The notes beneath the pieces were generated by a model. The model was given only the letters and a program-made list of their open reading frames with translations, was not told the origin of the DNA and made no database searches. Below are positions 46,727-55,155 of a stretch of DNA of 64,000 nt, in pieces. Numbering within the stretch: the stretch's first letter is position 1; each line of letters starts with the position of its first letter. Source of the stretch: Lysobacter defluvii IMMIB APB-9 = DSM 18482 (lineage in GTDB: Bacteria > Pseudomonadota > Gammaproteobacteria > Xanthomonadales > Xanthomonadaceae); the NCBI RefSeq assembly GCF_000423325.1, contig NZ_AUHT01000007.1:113253-177252 (forward strand). The letters are read 5' to 3'. The position numbers were made by a program, and so were the translations under genes.

Positions 46727-46772
46727 GCCAAGCCCTTGAAATAACAGGAAATAGGAGCCTTGGCGTTTTTTT
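46727..46772 (+). terminator. Terminator-like hairpin with T7 tail
   Basis: GCCAAG pairs with CTTGGC across a 26-base loop that can form inner C-G pairs (CCC with GG), followed by G and then seven T. It reads on the plus strand and has no upstream gene in that direction, suggesting an unannotated small transcript within 46540-46770. Confidence 0.45.
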
Positions 46773-46839
46773 CACCAACCCAACCGGAGTGCTTGTGGCA
46801 TCGGCGTTACGCGGGTTTGCCGACGGCCAATGCACAGAG

Positions 46840-46862
46840 TTGTCCACAGGCGGTGTGGATAA
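46840..46862. promoter_or_regulatory. Inverted pair of DnaA-box-like sites
   Basis: TTGTCCACA (46840-46848, one mismatch to TTATCCACA) and TGTGGATAA (46854-46862, a perfect box on the other strand), separated by GGCGG. They lie about 125 bases upstream of priA. They could serve DnaA-dependent control or titration, or simply form a hairpin (CCACA/TGTGG). Confidence 0.5.
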
Positions 46863-46983
46863 GCAGAGTTCCTCTTTGGCGACGGGCACTTGCAGCCGAT
46901 TGCGAAGATTTCCGACAGGAGTGTGCGGCAATTGCCGGTTGACCCCCGGCGTCACCCACCGCCGCTGTCGCTAGACTTGCCGC

Positions 46984-49203
46984 ATGGCTTCCGACGCGCC
47001 CTCCACGGACGCCGGGGGGGTGCTGCGCGTCGCCCTGCCGGTCCCGCTGCACCGCCTGTTCGACTACCTGCCGCCCCCCGGCCCGGTGCCGGATGTCGGC
47101 TGCCGGGTGCGGGTGCCGTTCGGCCGCCGCGAACTGGTCGGCGTCGTCGTGGAACAGGGCGCGCCGGAACCCGGCGGGCCCGGTGAGCTGAAGCAGGCGA
47201 TGGCCGCACTGGACCCCGCCCCGCTGGTGTCGGGGGAGCTGCTGGCCTCCCTGCGCTGGCTGGCGCGTTATGTACATGCGCCCCTGGGCGAAGTGCTGGC
47301 GACCGCCCTCCCGGGCACCCTGCGCCACGGCGAGCCGTTGCCGGACGTGCGCCCACGCGGGTGGCAGCTGACCCCGGCGGGCCTGGAAGGGCTGGCGTCC
47401 ATGCGCGAGGGTCGCCCGAAAGCGTTGGCCGGCGCGCTCGCCAGCGGCCCGCTCGACGAGGACGGCCTCGCCGCCCGGCTGGACGGCTGGCGTCCGGCGG
47501 CACGTACGCTCGAGCAGCGGGGGTTGGCCGTGCAGGTCATCCTCGACGCGCCCGCCGCCGCGACCACGGGGGCGCCCGGGCCGGCCCCCAACGCCGAGCA
47601 GCAGGCCGCGATCGACGCGATCACCGGCGCGGCGGGCTTCGCCCCCTTCCTGCTCGACGGCGTGACCGGCAGCGGCAAGACCGAGGTCTACCTGCACGCG
47701 ATCGAGGCGTGCCTGGCGCGTGGGCGCCAGGCGCTGGTGCTGGTGCCGGAAATCGGGCTGACCCCGCAGCTGCTCGCGCGCTTCCGTGCCCGCCTGGGCA
47801 TCCCGGTCCACGTGTTCCATTCGGGCCTGTCGGACGGTGACCGCGCGCGCACCTGGGCCGCCTGCCACGACCGGCAGGCACGCGTCGTGGTGGGCACGCG
47901 CTCGGCGGTATTCCTGCCCCTGCCCGAACCGGGCCTGGTCGTCGTCGACGAGGAACACGACGGCAGCTTCAAGCAGCTCGACGGCATCCGCTACCACGCC
48001 CGGGACTTCGCCCTCTACCGGGGCAAGTCGATGGGCGTCCCGGTGGTCCTGGGCAGTGCCACCCCCTCGCTGGAGTCGCTCAACAACGCGCAGGCGGGGC
48101 GGTACCGGCACCTGCGGCTGCACCGCCGCGCCGGCGAGGCGCGGCCGCCGTCGGTTCGCGTGGTGGACGTGCGCAAGCGGCCACTCCAGGCCGGCCTTTC
48201 GCCCGAGCTGCTGGGCGAGGTCGAGCGCGAACTAGACGCCGGTGGCCAGGTGCTGGTGTTCCGCAACCGCCGCGGTTACGCGCCCGTGCTGCTGTGCCAC
48301 GACTGCGGCTGGAGCGCCGCCTGCGTCCGCTGCAGCACCGAGGAGCGCGGTACGCCGATGACGGTGCATGCGGCCGGGCGCAGGCTGCAGTGCCACCACT
48401 GCGGCGCACGGCGCCCGGCGCCCAGTGCCTGCCCCGACTGCGGCGGCCTCGGGCTGCAGCCACAGGGGGCCGGCACCGAGCGGATCGAGGAGGTCCTGCA
48501 GGAGCGCTTCCCCGGCCGCCGGGTGGTCCGCATCGACCGCGGCAGCACGCGCCAGCGCGACGGGCTGGCGCAGCGCCTGGCGGAGTTCGGCGACGGACCC
48601 GGGATCCTGGTCGGCACCCAGATGCTGGCGAAGGGACACGACCTGCCCAACCTCACGCTGGTCGCCGTGGTCGGCATCGACGAGGGACTGTTCAGCGCCG
48701 ACTTCCGTGCGCCGGAGAAGCTTGCGCAGCTGCTGATCCAGGTCGCCGGCCGCTCGGGGCGCGCGGCCAGGCCGGGGCGGGTGCTGCTGCAGACCCACCA
48801 TCCCGACCATCCGCTGCTGGCCACGCTGCTGCAGGGGGGCTACCACGCCTTCGCGGCACAGGAGCTGGGGCTGCGCGAGGCCGCCGGGTTCCCGCCCTTC
48901 GCGTACCTCGCGCTGCTCCGGGCCGAGGCCCGGCAGCTGGCCGACTGCGACGGCTTCCTGCGCGCCGCGCGGGCGGTACTGGAGGAGGAGGCGGGGGAAG
49001 AACCCGCGGTCGACCTGCACGGCCCGTTGCCGGCGCCCATGCCACGTCGCGCCGGATACCAGCGCACGCAGTTGCTGCTGTCCTCGCCCGCCAGGCCCGG
49101 GTTGCACGCCCTGCTCGGGGCGGCGCTGCCGCGGATCCGCGCCTTGCCCGAGGCCCGCCGGGTGCGCTGGTCGCTCGACGTGGACCCGGTCGACCTGTAC
49201 TGA
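46984..49203 (+). CDS. priA: Primosomal replication protein PriA
   Basis: Superfamily 2 helicase of 739 residues that restarts stalled replication forks by loading DnaB. The N-terminal 3'BD domain (about residues 10-110; LPVPLHRLFDYLPP) is followed by helicase motif I GVTGSGKT (226-233) and DEEH motif II (VVVDEEHDGSFKQ). Cys-rich zinc clusters (CHDCGWSAACVRC and CHHCGARRPAPSACPDCG) and the helicase C motifs are present. The ATG at 46984 follows the AT-rich gap; upstream DnaA-like sites are notable. The gene is followed by a hairpin and the convergent rpoH gene. Confidence 0.96.
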   Translation: MASDAPSTDAGGVLRVALPVPLHRLFDYLPPPGPVPDVGCRVRVPFGRRELVGVVVEQGAPEPGGPGELKQAMAALDPAPLVSGELLASLRWLARYVHAPLGEVLATALPGTLRHGEPLPDVRPRGWQLTPAGLEGLASMREGRPKALAGALASGPLDEDGLAARLDGWRPAARTLEQRGLAVQVILDAPAAATTGAPGPAPNAEQQAAIDAITGAAGFAPFLLDGVTGSGKTEVYLHAIEACLARGRQALVLVPEIGLTPQLLARFRARLGIPVHVFHSGLSDGDRARTWAACHDRQARVVVGTRSAVFLPLPEPGLVVVDEEHDGSFKQLDGIRYHARDFALYRGKSMGVPVVLGSATPSLESLNNAQAGRYRHLRLHRRAGEARPPSVRVVDVRKRPLQAGLSPELLGEVERELDAGGQVLVFRNRRGYAPVLLCHDCGWSAACVRCSTEERGTPMTVHAAGRRLQCHHCGARRPAPSACPDCGGLGLQPQGAGTERIEEVLQERFPGRRVVRIDRGSTRQRDGLAQRLAEFGDGPGILVGTQMLAKGHDLPNLTLVAVVGIDEGLFSADFRAPEKLAQLLIQVAGRSGRAARPGRVLLQTHHPDHPLLATLLQGGYHAFAAQELGLREAAGFPPFAYLALLRAEARQLADCDGFLRAARAVLEEEAGEEPAVDLHGPLPAPMPRRAGYQRTQLLLSSPARPGLHALLGAALPRIRALPEARRVRWSLDVDPVDLY

Positions 49204-49241
49204 ACGGCGCCATCGGCAATTGCCCACGGCACAAAGACGGA

Positions 49242-49261
49242 CGGCCCCGTTTCCGGGGCCG
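49242..49261. terminator. GC hairpin between priA and rpoH
   Basis: Arms CGGCCCCG and CGGGGCCG with loop TTTC in the 87-base gap between two converging genes. The T-run is weak: on the minus strand, past rpoH, TCCGTCTTTG follows. Confidence 0.5.
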
Positions 49262-49290
49262 CCCACTTGTGAGACCGGTCTGCGCCGCGA

Positions 49291-50169
<879 letters not shown>

Positions 50170-50226
50170 GGCGATGATTTTACCAGTTCCAATAGCTTGG
50201 GGCTAATGCATCAGATGGCGCTCGAT

Positions 50227-50242
50227 GTTCCATTCATGGAAC
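50227..50242. promoter_or_regulatory. Palindrome in the rpoH leader
   Basis: GTTCCAT-TC-ATGGAAC: perfect seven-base arms with a two-base centre, about 60 bases upstream of the rpoH ATG and downstream of the sigma-E promoter. It might be an operator or a leader hairpin. Confidence 0.45.
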
Positions 50243-50278
50243 ACCACTCCGCCCTTCCGGCGGAAGCGAGCTGGCTGC

Positions 50279-50306
50279 TTAGACTGCCCCGGTGAACGTA
50301 AGTTCC
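50279..50306 (-). promoter_or_regulatory. Sigma-E-type promoter upstream of rpoH
   Basis: On the minus strand, GGAACTT (50306-50300) and GTCTAA (50284-50279) are separated by 15 bases, an almost ideal RpoE -35 (GGAACTT) and -10 (GTCTAA). A transcript would begin near 50272 and carry about a 100-base leader to the rpoH ATG. E. coli rpoH also has a sigma-E promoter. Confidence 0.75.
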
Positions 50307-50332
50307 CGATAAAAAAGATAGGCAATTCCGGT

Positions 50333-51091
50333 TCACGGCACCACCATGCCGTCGCCGCGCCACGCCGCCTCGGCGCTCGCGGGGAGAGCCCAGTCGACGG
50401 GTGCCTTGCCGCGGGACGCGAGATACCGGTTGGCCTTGGAGAAGTGCCCGCACCCGAGGAAGCCGCGGTGCGCCGACAGCGGCGAGGGGTGCGGCGCGCG
50501 CAGCACGCAATGGCGGGTGCGATCGATCACCGCGCCCTTCTTCTGCGCGTAGCTGCCCCACAGCAGGAACACCAGGTCCTCGCGCTCGCGCGCCAGCACG
50601 TCCACCACATGGTCGGTGAAGCCTTCCCAGCCGAGGCCCTGGTGGGCCCCGGGCCGGCCCGCCTCGACCGTGAGCACCGCGTTGAGCAGCAGCACGCCCT
50701 GCCGCGCCCACGGCAGCAGGCACCCGTGGGGCACCGGCGGAATTCCGAGGTCGGCCTGCAGCTCCTTGTAGATGTTCACCAGCGAGGGCGGGACCGGCAC
50801 CCCGGGACGCACGGAGAAGCAGAGCCCATGCGCCTGGCCCGGGCCGTGGTACGGATCCTGGCCCAGCACCACCACCCGCACCCGGTCGAAGGGCGTGGCC
50901 GCGAAGGCGGCGAAGATGTCGCCGCCAGGTGGATACACCTCGACCCTGGCGCGCTTGCGCTCGCGCAGGTGCGCGGAGAGCGCGCGCATCTCGGGCCGCT
51001 CCAGCCAGCCACCCACGCGCTCCTTCCACGAGGGTTCCAGCTGGATGCGGGCGGCGGGCGGGGCGGGGGCGGGCGAGGCGGCGGAGGACAT
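50333..51091 (-). CDS. ung: Uracil-DNA glycosylase
   Basis: Family 1 UDG of 252 residues that removes uracil from DNA. Motif GQDPYH carries the catalytic Asp79, and HPSPLS holds His201; the LLNAVLTVE stretch is the uracil-binding site. An Ala/Pro-rich unconserved lead (1-15) precedes the domain. The ATG at 51091 is 26 bases after the ATP-grasp gene, same strand, so it might be the last gene of that unit. A run of T (TTTTTTATC on the minus strand) follows shortly after its stop, just before the rpoH sigma-E promoter. Confidence 0.96.
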   Translation of the reverse strand: MSSAASPAPAPPAARIQLEPSWKERVGGWLERPEMRALSAHLRERKRARVEVYPPGGDIFAAFAATPFDRVRVVVLGQDPYHGPGQAHGLCFSVRPGVPVPPSLVNIYKELQADLGIPPVPHGCLLPWARQGVLLLNAVLTVEAGRPGAHQGLGWEGFTDHVVDVLAREREDLVFLLWGSYAQKKGAVIDRTRHCVLRAPHPSPLSAHRGFLGCGHFSKANRYLASRGKAPVDWALPASAEAAWRGDGMVVP

Positions 51092-51117
51092 CCGCCTATT
51101 ACATCACCGTGGCCCCG

Positions 51118-52194
51118 TCACATCATTGCCAGTTCGGTGTTGGTCAGGCTGCGCTTGTAGTGGTCGCGCAGGCGGACCTTGCGCTCCAGGTCGGCGATGA
51201 TGTGGGCGGAGAACGGCAGCCCGCTCAGGTCCTCGATCATGTTCAGCCCGCCCGGGGTGTCGACGTTGATCTCCATCATCTTGTCGCCGACGATATCCAG
51301 GCCGGCCAGGTACATCCCGTCGCGCATCAGCTTGGGCGCGACGATCCCCGCCAGGCGCAGCGCGTCCGCGTCGGGGGTGACCAGCTCGTACTTGCCGCCG
51401 GCGCTGATGTTGCTTCGCGCATCGCCGCTCTCGTTGTAGCGCCGGATGCAGGCGCAGGTGCCGTCAACCATGAGCGGCCGGCCGTTGAGGGTCAGCAGGC
51501 GCAGGTCGCCGTCGGCCGCGCGCGGCAGGTACTCCTGCACGATCGCGTAGCCGTCGCGGATCACCGCATCGATCATCTGGTTGAGGTTGCTGGCGCTCTC
51601 CGGATTGACCACGAACACGCCCTGCCCGCCGGAGCCCTGCAGCGGCTTGATCACGCCGTGCCCGCCCTGTGCGTTGATGAAGGACTTGATCTCGTCGCGG
51701 TCCATCGTGATGCAGGTGGCCGGGCGCACCTCCTCCGGGAAGTGCTGGAAGTAGGTCTTGTTGGAGGCATGCGCCAGGTGCGTGGGGTCGTTGAGCACGA
51801 TCACCCCGCGCAGGGCCGCCAGGTGGGCGAACAGCAGCCCGCTGGTGGGTGCCCAGGGCCGCTCCTCGACCTCGTCGGCCGGGTCGGAGCGCAGCATCAG
51901 CACGTCCAGTTCCTCGATCGAGATGCGCTCGGTCGAGGCCTGCTCGCCCTGCAGCTCGGCCAGCAGCTCGGCATCGCTCTCGTAGTGGCTTGCCGCAGGC
52001 ACGTGGGCGTGCGCCCGCACGGTGTCGTTGGCGTCGTAGATGAAGCCGCCCAGCCCCACCAGCGCCACCCGGTGGCCGCGGTTCACCGCGGTACGGGCGA
52101 GGCGGATGGTCGTGTAGTTCTCCTGTTCGGTCGACATGTCGTTGATGACGAAGCCGAGCTGGATCGCCCTGGTGGGCTCGGGAATGGCGGTCAT
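51118..52194 (-). CDS. ATP-grasp ligase, glutathione-synthetase-like
   Basis: Protein of 358 residues with a preATP-grasp N-terminal domain (IQLGFVINDMSTEQENYTT), a central domain and an ATP-grasp C-terminal domain. The nucleotide/metal elements are GVIKPLQGSGGQGVF near residue 180-194 and MEINVDTPGGLNMIEDLSG late, as in glutathione synthetase GshB. It is not placed with gshA but with FGase and QEGLA genes, which suggests a distinct amino-acid or peptide ligation. It overlaps the QEGLA gene by four bases (ATGA). Substrates unknown; possible products are short peptides with N- or C-terminal capping. Confidence 0.85.
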   Translation of the reverse strand: MTAIPEPTRAIQLGFVINDMSTEQENYTTIRLARTAVNRGHRVALVGLGGFIYDANDTVRAHAHVPAASHYESDAELLAELQGEQASTERISIEELDVLMLRSDPADEVEERPWAPTSGLLFAHLAALRGVIVLNDPTHLAHASNKTYFQHFPEEVRPATCITMDRDEIKSFINAQGGHGVIKPLQGSGGQGVFVVNPESASNLNQMIDAVIRDGYAIVQEYLPRAADGDLRLLTLNGRPLMVDGTCACIRRYNESGDARSNISAGGKYELVTPDADALRLAGIVAPKLMRDGMYLAGLDIVGDKMMEINVDTPGGLNMIEDLSGLPFSAHIIADLERKVRLRDHYKRSLTNTELAMM

Positions 52195-53384
52195 GCCACG
52201 GGCACCTCGTGATGTAGGTCGACGACGCGGGTCGAGCGGCAGCGTTCGAGCCGCTCGGCGAAGCCGGGTTGGTGGAAGAAGCGTGGCAGCACCTCGGGCG
52301 GTACCAGCCAGCCGTGTTCGGCCAGTTCGTCCAGCGCATCGATGTGCGAGAGGGCGAACTTGCCGACGTAGAGGTCCTCCAGCGCGCCGCCGCCGGCAAG
52401 GTGCGCGAGCAGGTCACGCAGACCGCCGAGGTAGACGGCATCCTTGGTCAGCCCGCCCCCGCGCAGCGCCCGCACCGCCACGTCGAAGGCGTCGTCGGTG
52501 GGCATCCCGTGGGTGTTGTGGAGCAGGTCGAAGATTTCCGGTACGCCGCAGCCCTGCATGGCCATGTCGGTGGCGACGACCCGCGCGGCGAGCACCCGCA
52601 GGCGCTCGCCCGGGAGATAGCCGGTCAGGTACTCGGCCAGCACGCCGAGGCCTTCCTGCAGCGGGTCGTAATCGGCCAGGCCCACCTGCAGCTGGCACAG
52701 CGGCTGCCGGCTGCCGTTGTGCCGGGTCACCACGTGGGTGCCGATCTCGTGCTGGACCAGCGGCTGGATGCGCGCGTGCGGCAGCCGCAGGTCGCCGTCC
52801 ACGTAGAACGTCCCATGCGAGACCATCATCATCGAGTTGAGGTCGGTGTCGACCACCACCTCGGCATGGAAGCCGGGGCAGGACTCGCGGTACCAGTCGA
52901 GCTCGGCCTCCACCGCCTCCAGCATTTCGTCGATGCCAGCATCGGCCTTGAGCGGCGCACCGGGGCGCACGTCGCGCATGATCTCCCGGGCGCACTCCAG
53001 CAGCCCGGCATCGACGCCGCCGAACAGCGCCACGCTCGCGTCACGGAAGCCTTCGCGGCCGCGCAACCGCACCAGCTCGACCTGACGGTCCATCTCACGC
53101 CGCTTCTCGTCGAGCAGGCGGCGCAGCAACGGCGACTCGACCGAGCCGATCGGAAGGGCGTCCAGGCGCCTTCGCACATCGTCCAGGTCGGTTTCCAGGT
53201 CGATGTACTTCAGCTCCGGCATTTCGCGGTAGCCGCTGTCGGCGAAGGCGTTCCACATCGCCTCGTTGTCGATCGGCGACAGCGCCAGCAACCAGTCGAC
53301 CTCCCCGTCCATCTCGGCCAGCGCCCGGTCGACGCCCGCGGCGAAGGGCGGCAACGGCTGCGGCGGCCGGGGGTTCAGCGGCAC
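52191..53384 (-). CDS. QEGLA-motif DUF1704 metallopeptidase-like protein
   Basis: Protein of 397 residues of the DUF1704 (TIGR02421, flavohemoglobin expression-modulating QEGLA) family. The putative zinc motif HEIGTH lies at 212-217, followed by the signature QEGLG at 243-247. The same family contains the animal tyrosine carboxypeptidase MATCAP (HExxxH plus the Glu of QEGL), so carboxypeptidase-like activity is plausible. Start: a GTG at 53384 overlapping the FGase stop by ten bases; no upstream ATG gives a normal N-terminus. ATGA overlap follows with the ATP-grasp gene. No signal peptide. Confidence 0.87.
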   Translation of the reverse strand: MPLNPRPPQPLPPFAAGVDRALAEMDGEVDWLLALSPIDNEAMWNAFADSGYREMPELKYIDLETDLDDVRRRLDALPIGSVESPLLRRLLDEKRREMDRQVELVRLRGREGFRDASVALFGGVDAGLLECAREIMRDVRPGAPLKADAGIDEMLEAVEAELDWYRESCPGFHAEVVVDTDLNSMMMVSHGTFYVDGDLRLPHARIQPLVQHEIGTHVVTRHNGSRQPLCQLQVGLADYDPLQEGLGVLAEYLTGYLPGERLRVLAARVVATDMAMQGCGVPEIFDLLHNTHGMPTDDAFDVAVRALRGGGLTKDAVYLGGLRDLLAHLAGGGALEDLYVGKFALSHIDALDELAEHGWLVPPEVLPRFFHQPGFAERLERCRSTRVVDLHHEVPVA

Positions 53385-54223
53385 GCCAGGAACTCCGGCC
53401 GGACCGCGTCGACCGCGGCCTGCAGGCCGTCGCGCAGGTCCTCGACGGCCTCCAGGTCGACCTGGCCGGTCCACTCGTCCATGTAGATTTTCTTGTACTC
53501 CACGGTGATGGTGCAGGCGGCGGCGCCCCAGGTGGCGTACACCCATTCGGGGAAGTCGCCGCCGGTGGGATAACGCACGTTCGCGCGCACGTCCGGTTCG
53601 CGGCCGGCGACCCGGTGGCGGCGCAGCTGCCCGGCGAACGACTCCGCCACGCCGCCCCAGCGGTCCGGGTCCAGCGTGGTGATGCCCAGGTCGATGTCCG
53701 GGTTGCCTTCGGCGGCCGCGGGTTCGGCATGCGCGCCGTCGCGCCGATGGTTGTAGCTGTGCAGGTCGATCACCAGCACCGCGCCCCAGCGGTCGATCAT
53801 GCGCTCCATCAGTTCGGTGAACATCGCCCGGAACCGGTCGTGGATCGCCAGCGAGCGCTCCAGTTCGTCCGGGGGTAGCGGGCCCTTCCAGAAGCGGATG
53901 CCCCAGGTGTCCTCCGGGTTGGTGGACAGGGCGAGGTCGCGCGGGCGGTTGAGGTCGACCTCGAAGCGGGAGGTGCGCACGCGGATGCGCACGTCGCCGA
54001 CCTCGGTGAACAGGCCGGTCATCGGATCCTCGTCACGCCGCCGGCCGGCCTCGTCGATCGCAAGGTGCGGGAGCAGCGAAGGACGCATCCGGTGGCCGTC
54101 GTGCACCGCCGCGGCGATCACCGGGCCGTGGCCGGTGACGATGTCCCACTCCGGAACCCGGCGCGCGACCGCCAAGCGGGTACCGGTCGTGAACCAGTCC
54201 CCGTAACGCTTTGCATCATCCAT
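53375..54223 (-). CDS. N-formylglutamate amidohydrolase-like (FGase) protein
   Basis: Protein of 282 residues of the FGase family, which in histidine degradation splits N-formylglutamate. Seen motifs: VIAAAVHDGHRMRP, IDLHSYNHRRDG and the late TVEYKKIYMDEW, holding the expected His and Glu zinc ligands. No hut genes are nearby; instead the next two genes are a QEGLA metallopeptidase-like protein and an ATP-grasp ligase, all overlapping. So the substrate may be an N-acylated or peptide product of this cluster. The ATG at 54223 has a modest ribosome site (GGTGGAA at about 11 bases). Confidence 0.85.
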   Translation of the reverse strand: MDDAKRYGDWFTTGTRLAVARRVPEWDIVTGHGPVIAAAVHDGHRMRPSLLPHLAIDEAGRRRDEDPMTGLFTEVGDVRIRVRTSRFEVDLNRPRDLALSTNPEDTWGIRFWKGPLPPDELERSLAIHDRFRAMFTELMERMIDRWGAVLVIDLHSYNHRRDGAHAEPAAAEGNPDIDLGITTLDPDRWGGVAESFAGQLRRHRVAGREPDVRANVRYPTGGDFPEWVYATWGAAACTITVEYKKIYMDEWTGQVDLEAVEDLRDGLQAAVDAVRPEFLACR

Positions 54224-54277
54224 GCCGGCATGTTTCCACCGGCGGCATCATCGACCCGTGAGCGTGCGGGGCGGCGT

Positions 54278-55120
54278 TCAGCTACCCGCGGGCAGGCGCG
54301 ACAGGCGCAACTGGAACAGCACCTTGGTCACCAGCAGGCGCTCCTCGATCGGCTTGAGCACCAGGTCGTTGGCGCCGGCGCGCAGCAGCACGGCCTGGTT
54401 CTCCGGATTGGCATCCCCGGTCATCACCAGCACGGGCAACCGGCGCTTGCCGTAGCCGAAGCCGTTGCGGACCCGCTCCAGCAGGTCGTGGCCGTCGAGC
54501 TCGCCCTTGAGGTACACGTCGGTGAGCAGCAGGTCGGCGCCGAGGTCGCCGTCGCCGGCCGCGCGGCGCTGTTCGAGGTGCTCCAGCGCCTCCTCCACCC
54601 CGACGAAGTGCAGCACTTCCAGCTGCTGGCGCTCGAGCATGCGCTTGGTCGCCAGCGCGACCACCCGGCTGTCCTCCACGTACAGCACGCGAGCGCCGGG
54701 GATCGGCTCGGGCTGCACGTAGCCGCGGATGAAGGTCGCCAGCGCGGCGTGGCCCAGCGCCTTGTCGAAGTAGTCGGTGACGTCCTCGGTGAAGCGGCGC
54801 TCCTCCAGGTGCGACTGCGCGTCGCCGGACACGACGATCACCGGTACGTACGCCTGCCCCGCGGCCTCGCGCACCGCGCGCGCCAGTTCGATGCCATCGC
54901 CATCGGGCAGCGCCAGCGAGGTGGTGACCAGGTCGACCGCCCCGTCGGCCAGCGCCTGCCGCGCCTCGGCGATCGAGGCACAGCTGACCACGGAGGCGTT
55001 GCCGAGTTCCCGCTCGAGCACGTCGGCGATCAGCTTGCGCACCAGCCTCGAGCCGTCGACCACCATCACCCGGGGCGCGTCGCTGACGACGTGGCTGAGC
55101 TTGTCGACGGTCTGGTTCAT
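54278..55120 (-). CDS. Tandem-receiver response regulator
   Basis: Protein of 280 residues built only of two receiver domains (about 16-135 and 143-270). The first keeps the Lys (YFDKALG) but has lost the phospho-acceptor: Ser68 stands where Asp should precede LALPDGDG, and the acidic pocket is reduced (VVDGS). The second is intact with acidic pocket (YVEDS), Asp201 and Lys in VLKPIEE. No output domain: it probably works through protein interaction. It is positioned between ftsX (36 bases) and the FGase gene (54 bases) on the same strand; no kinase lies near. Confidence 0.83.
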   Translation of the reverse strand: MNQTVDKLSHVVSDAPRVMVVDGSRLVRKLIADVLERELGNASVVSCASIAEARQALADGAVDLVTTSLALPDGDGIELARAVREAAGQAYVPVIVVSGDAQSHLEERRFTEDVTDYFDKALGHAALATFIRGYVQPEPIPGARVLYVEDSRVVALATKRMLERQQLEVLHFVGVEEALEHLEQRRAAGDGDLGADLLLTDVYLKGELDGHDLLERVRNGFGYGKRRLPVLVMTGDANPENQAVLLRAGANDLVLKPIEERLLVTKVLFQLRLSRLPAGS

Positions 55121-55155
55121 GCGTTGGCCTGCGGGTGGGGTCGCCACCCCGGCCG

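Larger units (their letters stand above)
46538..46983. other. 446-base non-coding, AT-richer gap upstream of priA
   Basis: The longest gap in the window and visibly less GC-rich than its surroundings (long A/T-containing stretches such as GAAATAACAGGAAATAGG). It holds a perfect hairpin (46574-46595), a terminator-like hairpin with seven T (46727-46772) and two inverted DnaA-box-like sites (46840-46862). Reading frames here (for example from 46684) have no ribosome site and no recognisable protein. It may carry a small RNA and the priA control region. Confidence 0.6.

Noticed and set aside
46684-46974. 96-codon frame in the gap before priA
   Set aside because: Starts with GTG without a ribosome site, contains the hairpin and DnaA-like sites, and has no recognisable protein sequence or coding bias.
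46538-46983. Chromosomal origin of replication
   Set aside because: Only two DnaA-like boxes, no dnaA, dnaN, gyrB or rpmH neighbours and no AT-rich unwinding repeats.
53375-54223. FGase gene as a piece of a histidine degradation operon
   Set aside because: No hutH, hutU, hutI or hutF genes nearby; neighbours are a metallopeptidase-like and an ATP-grasp gene.
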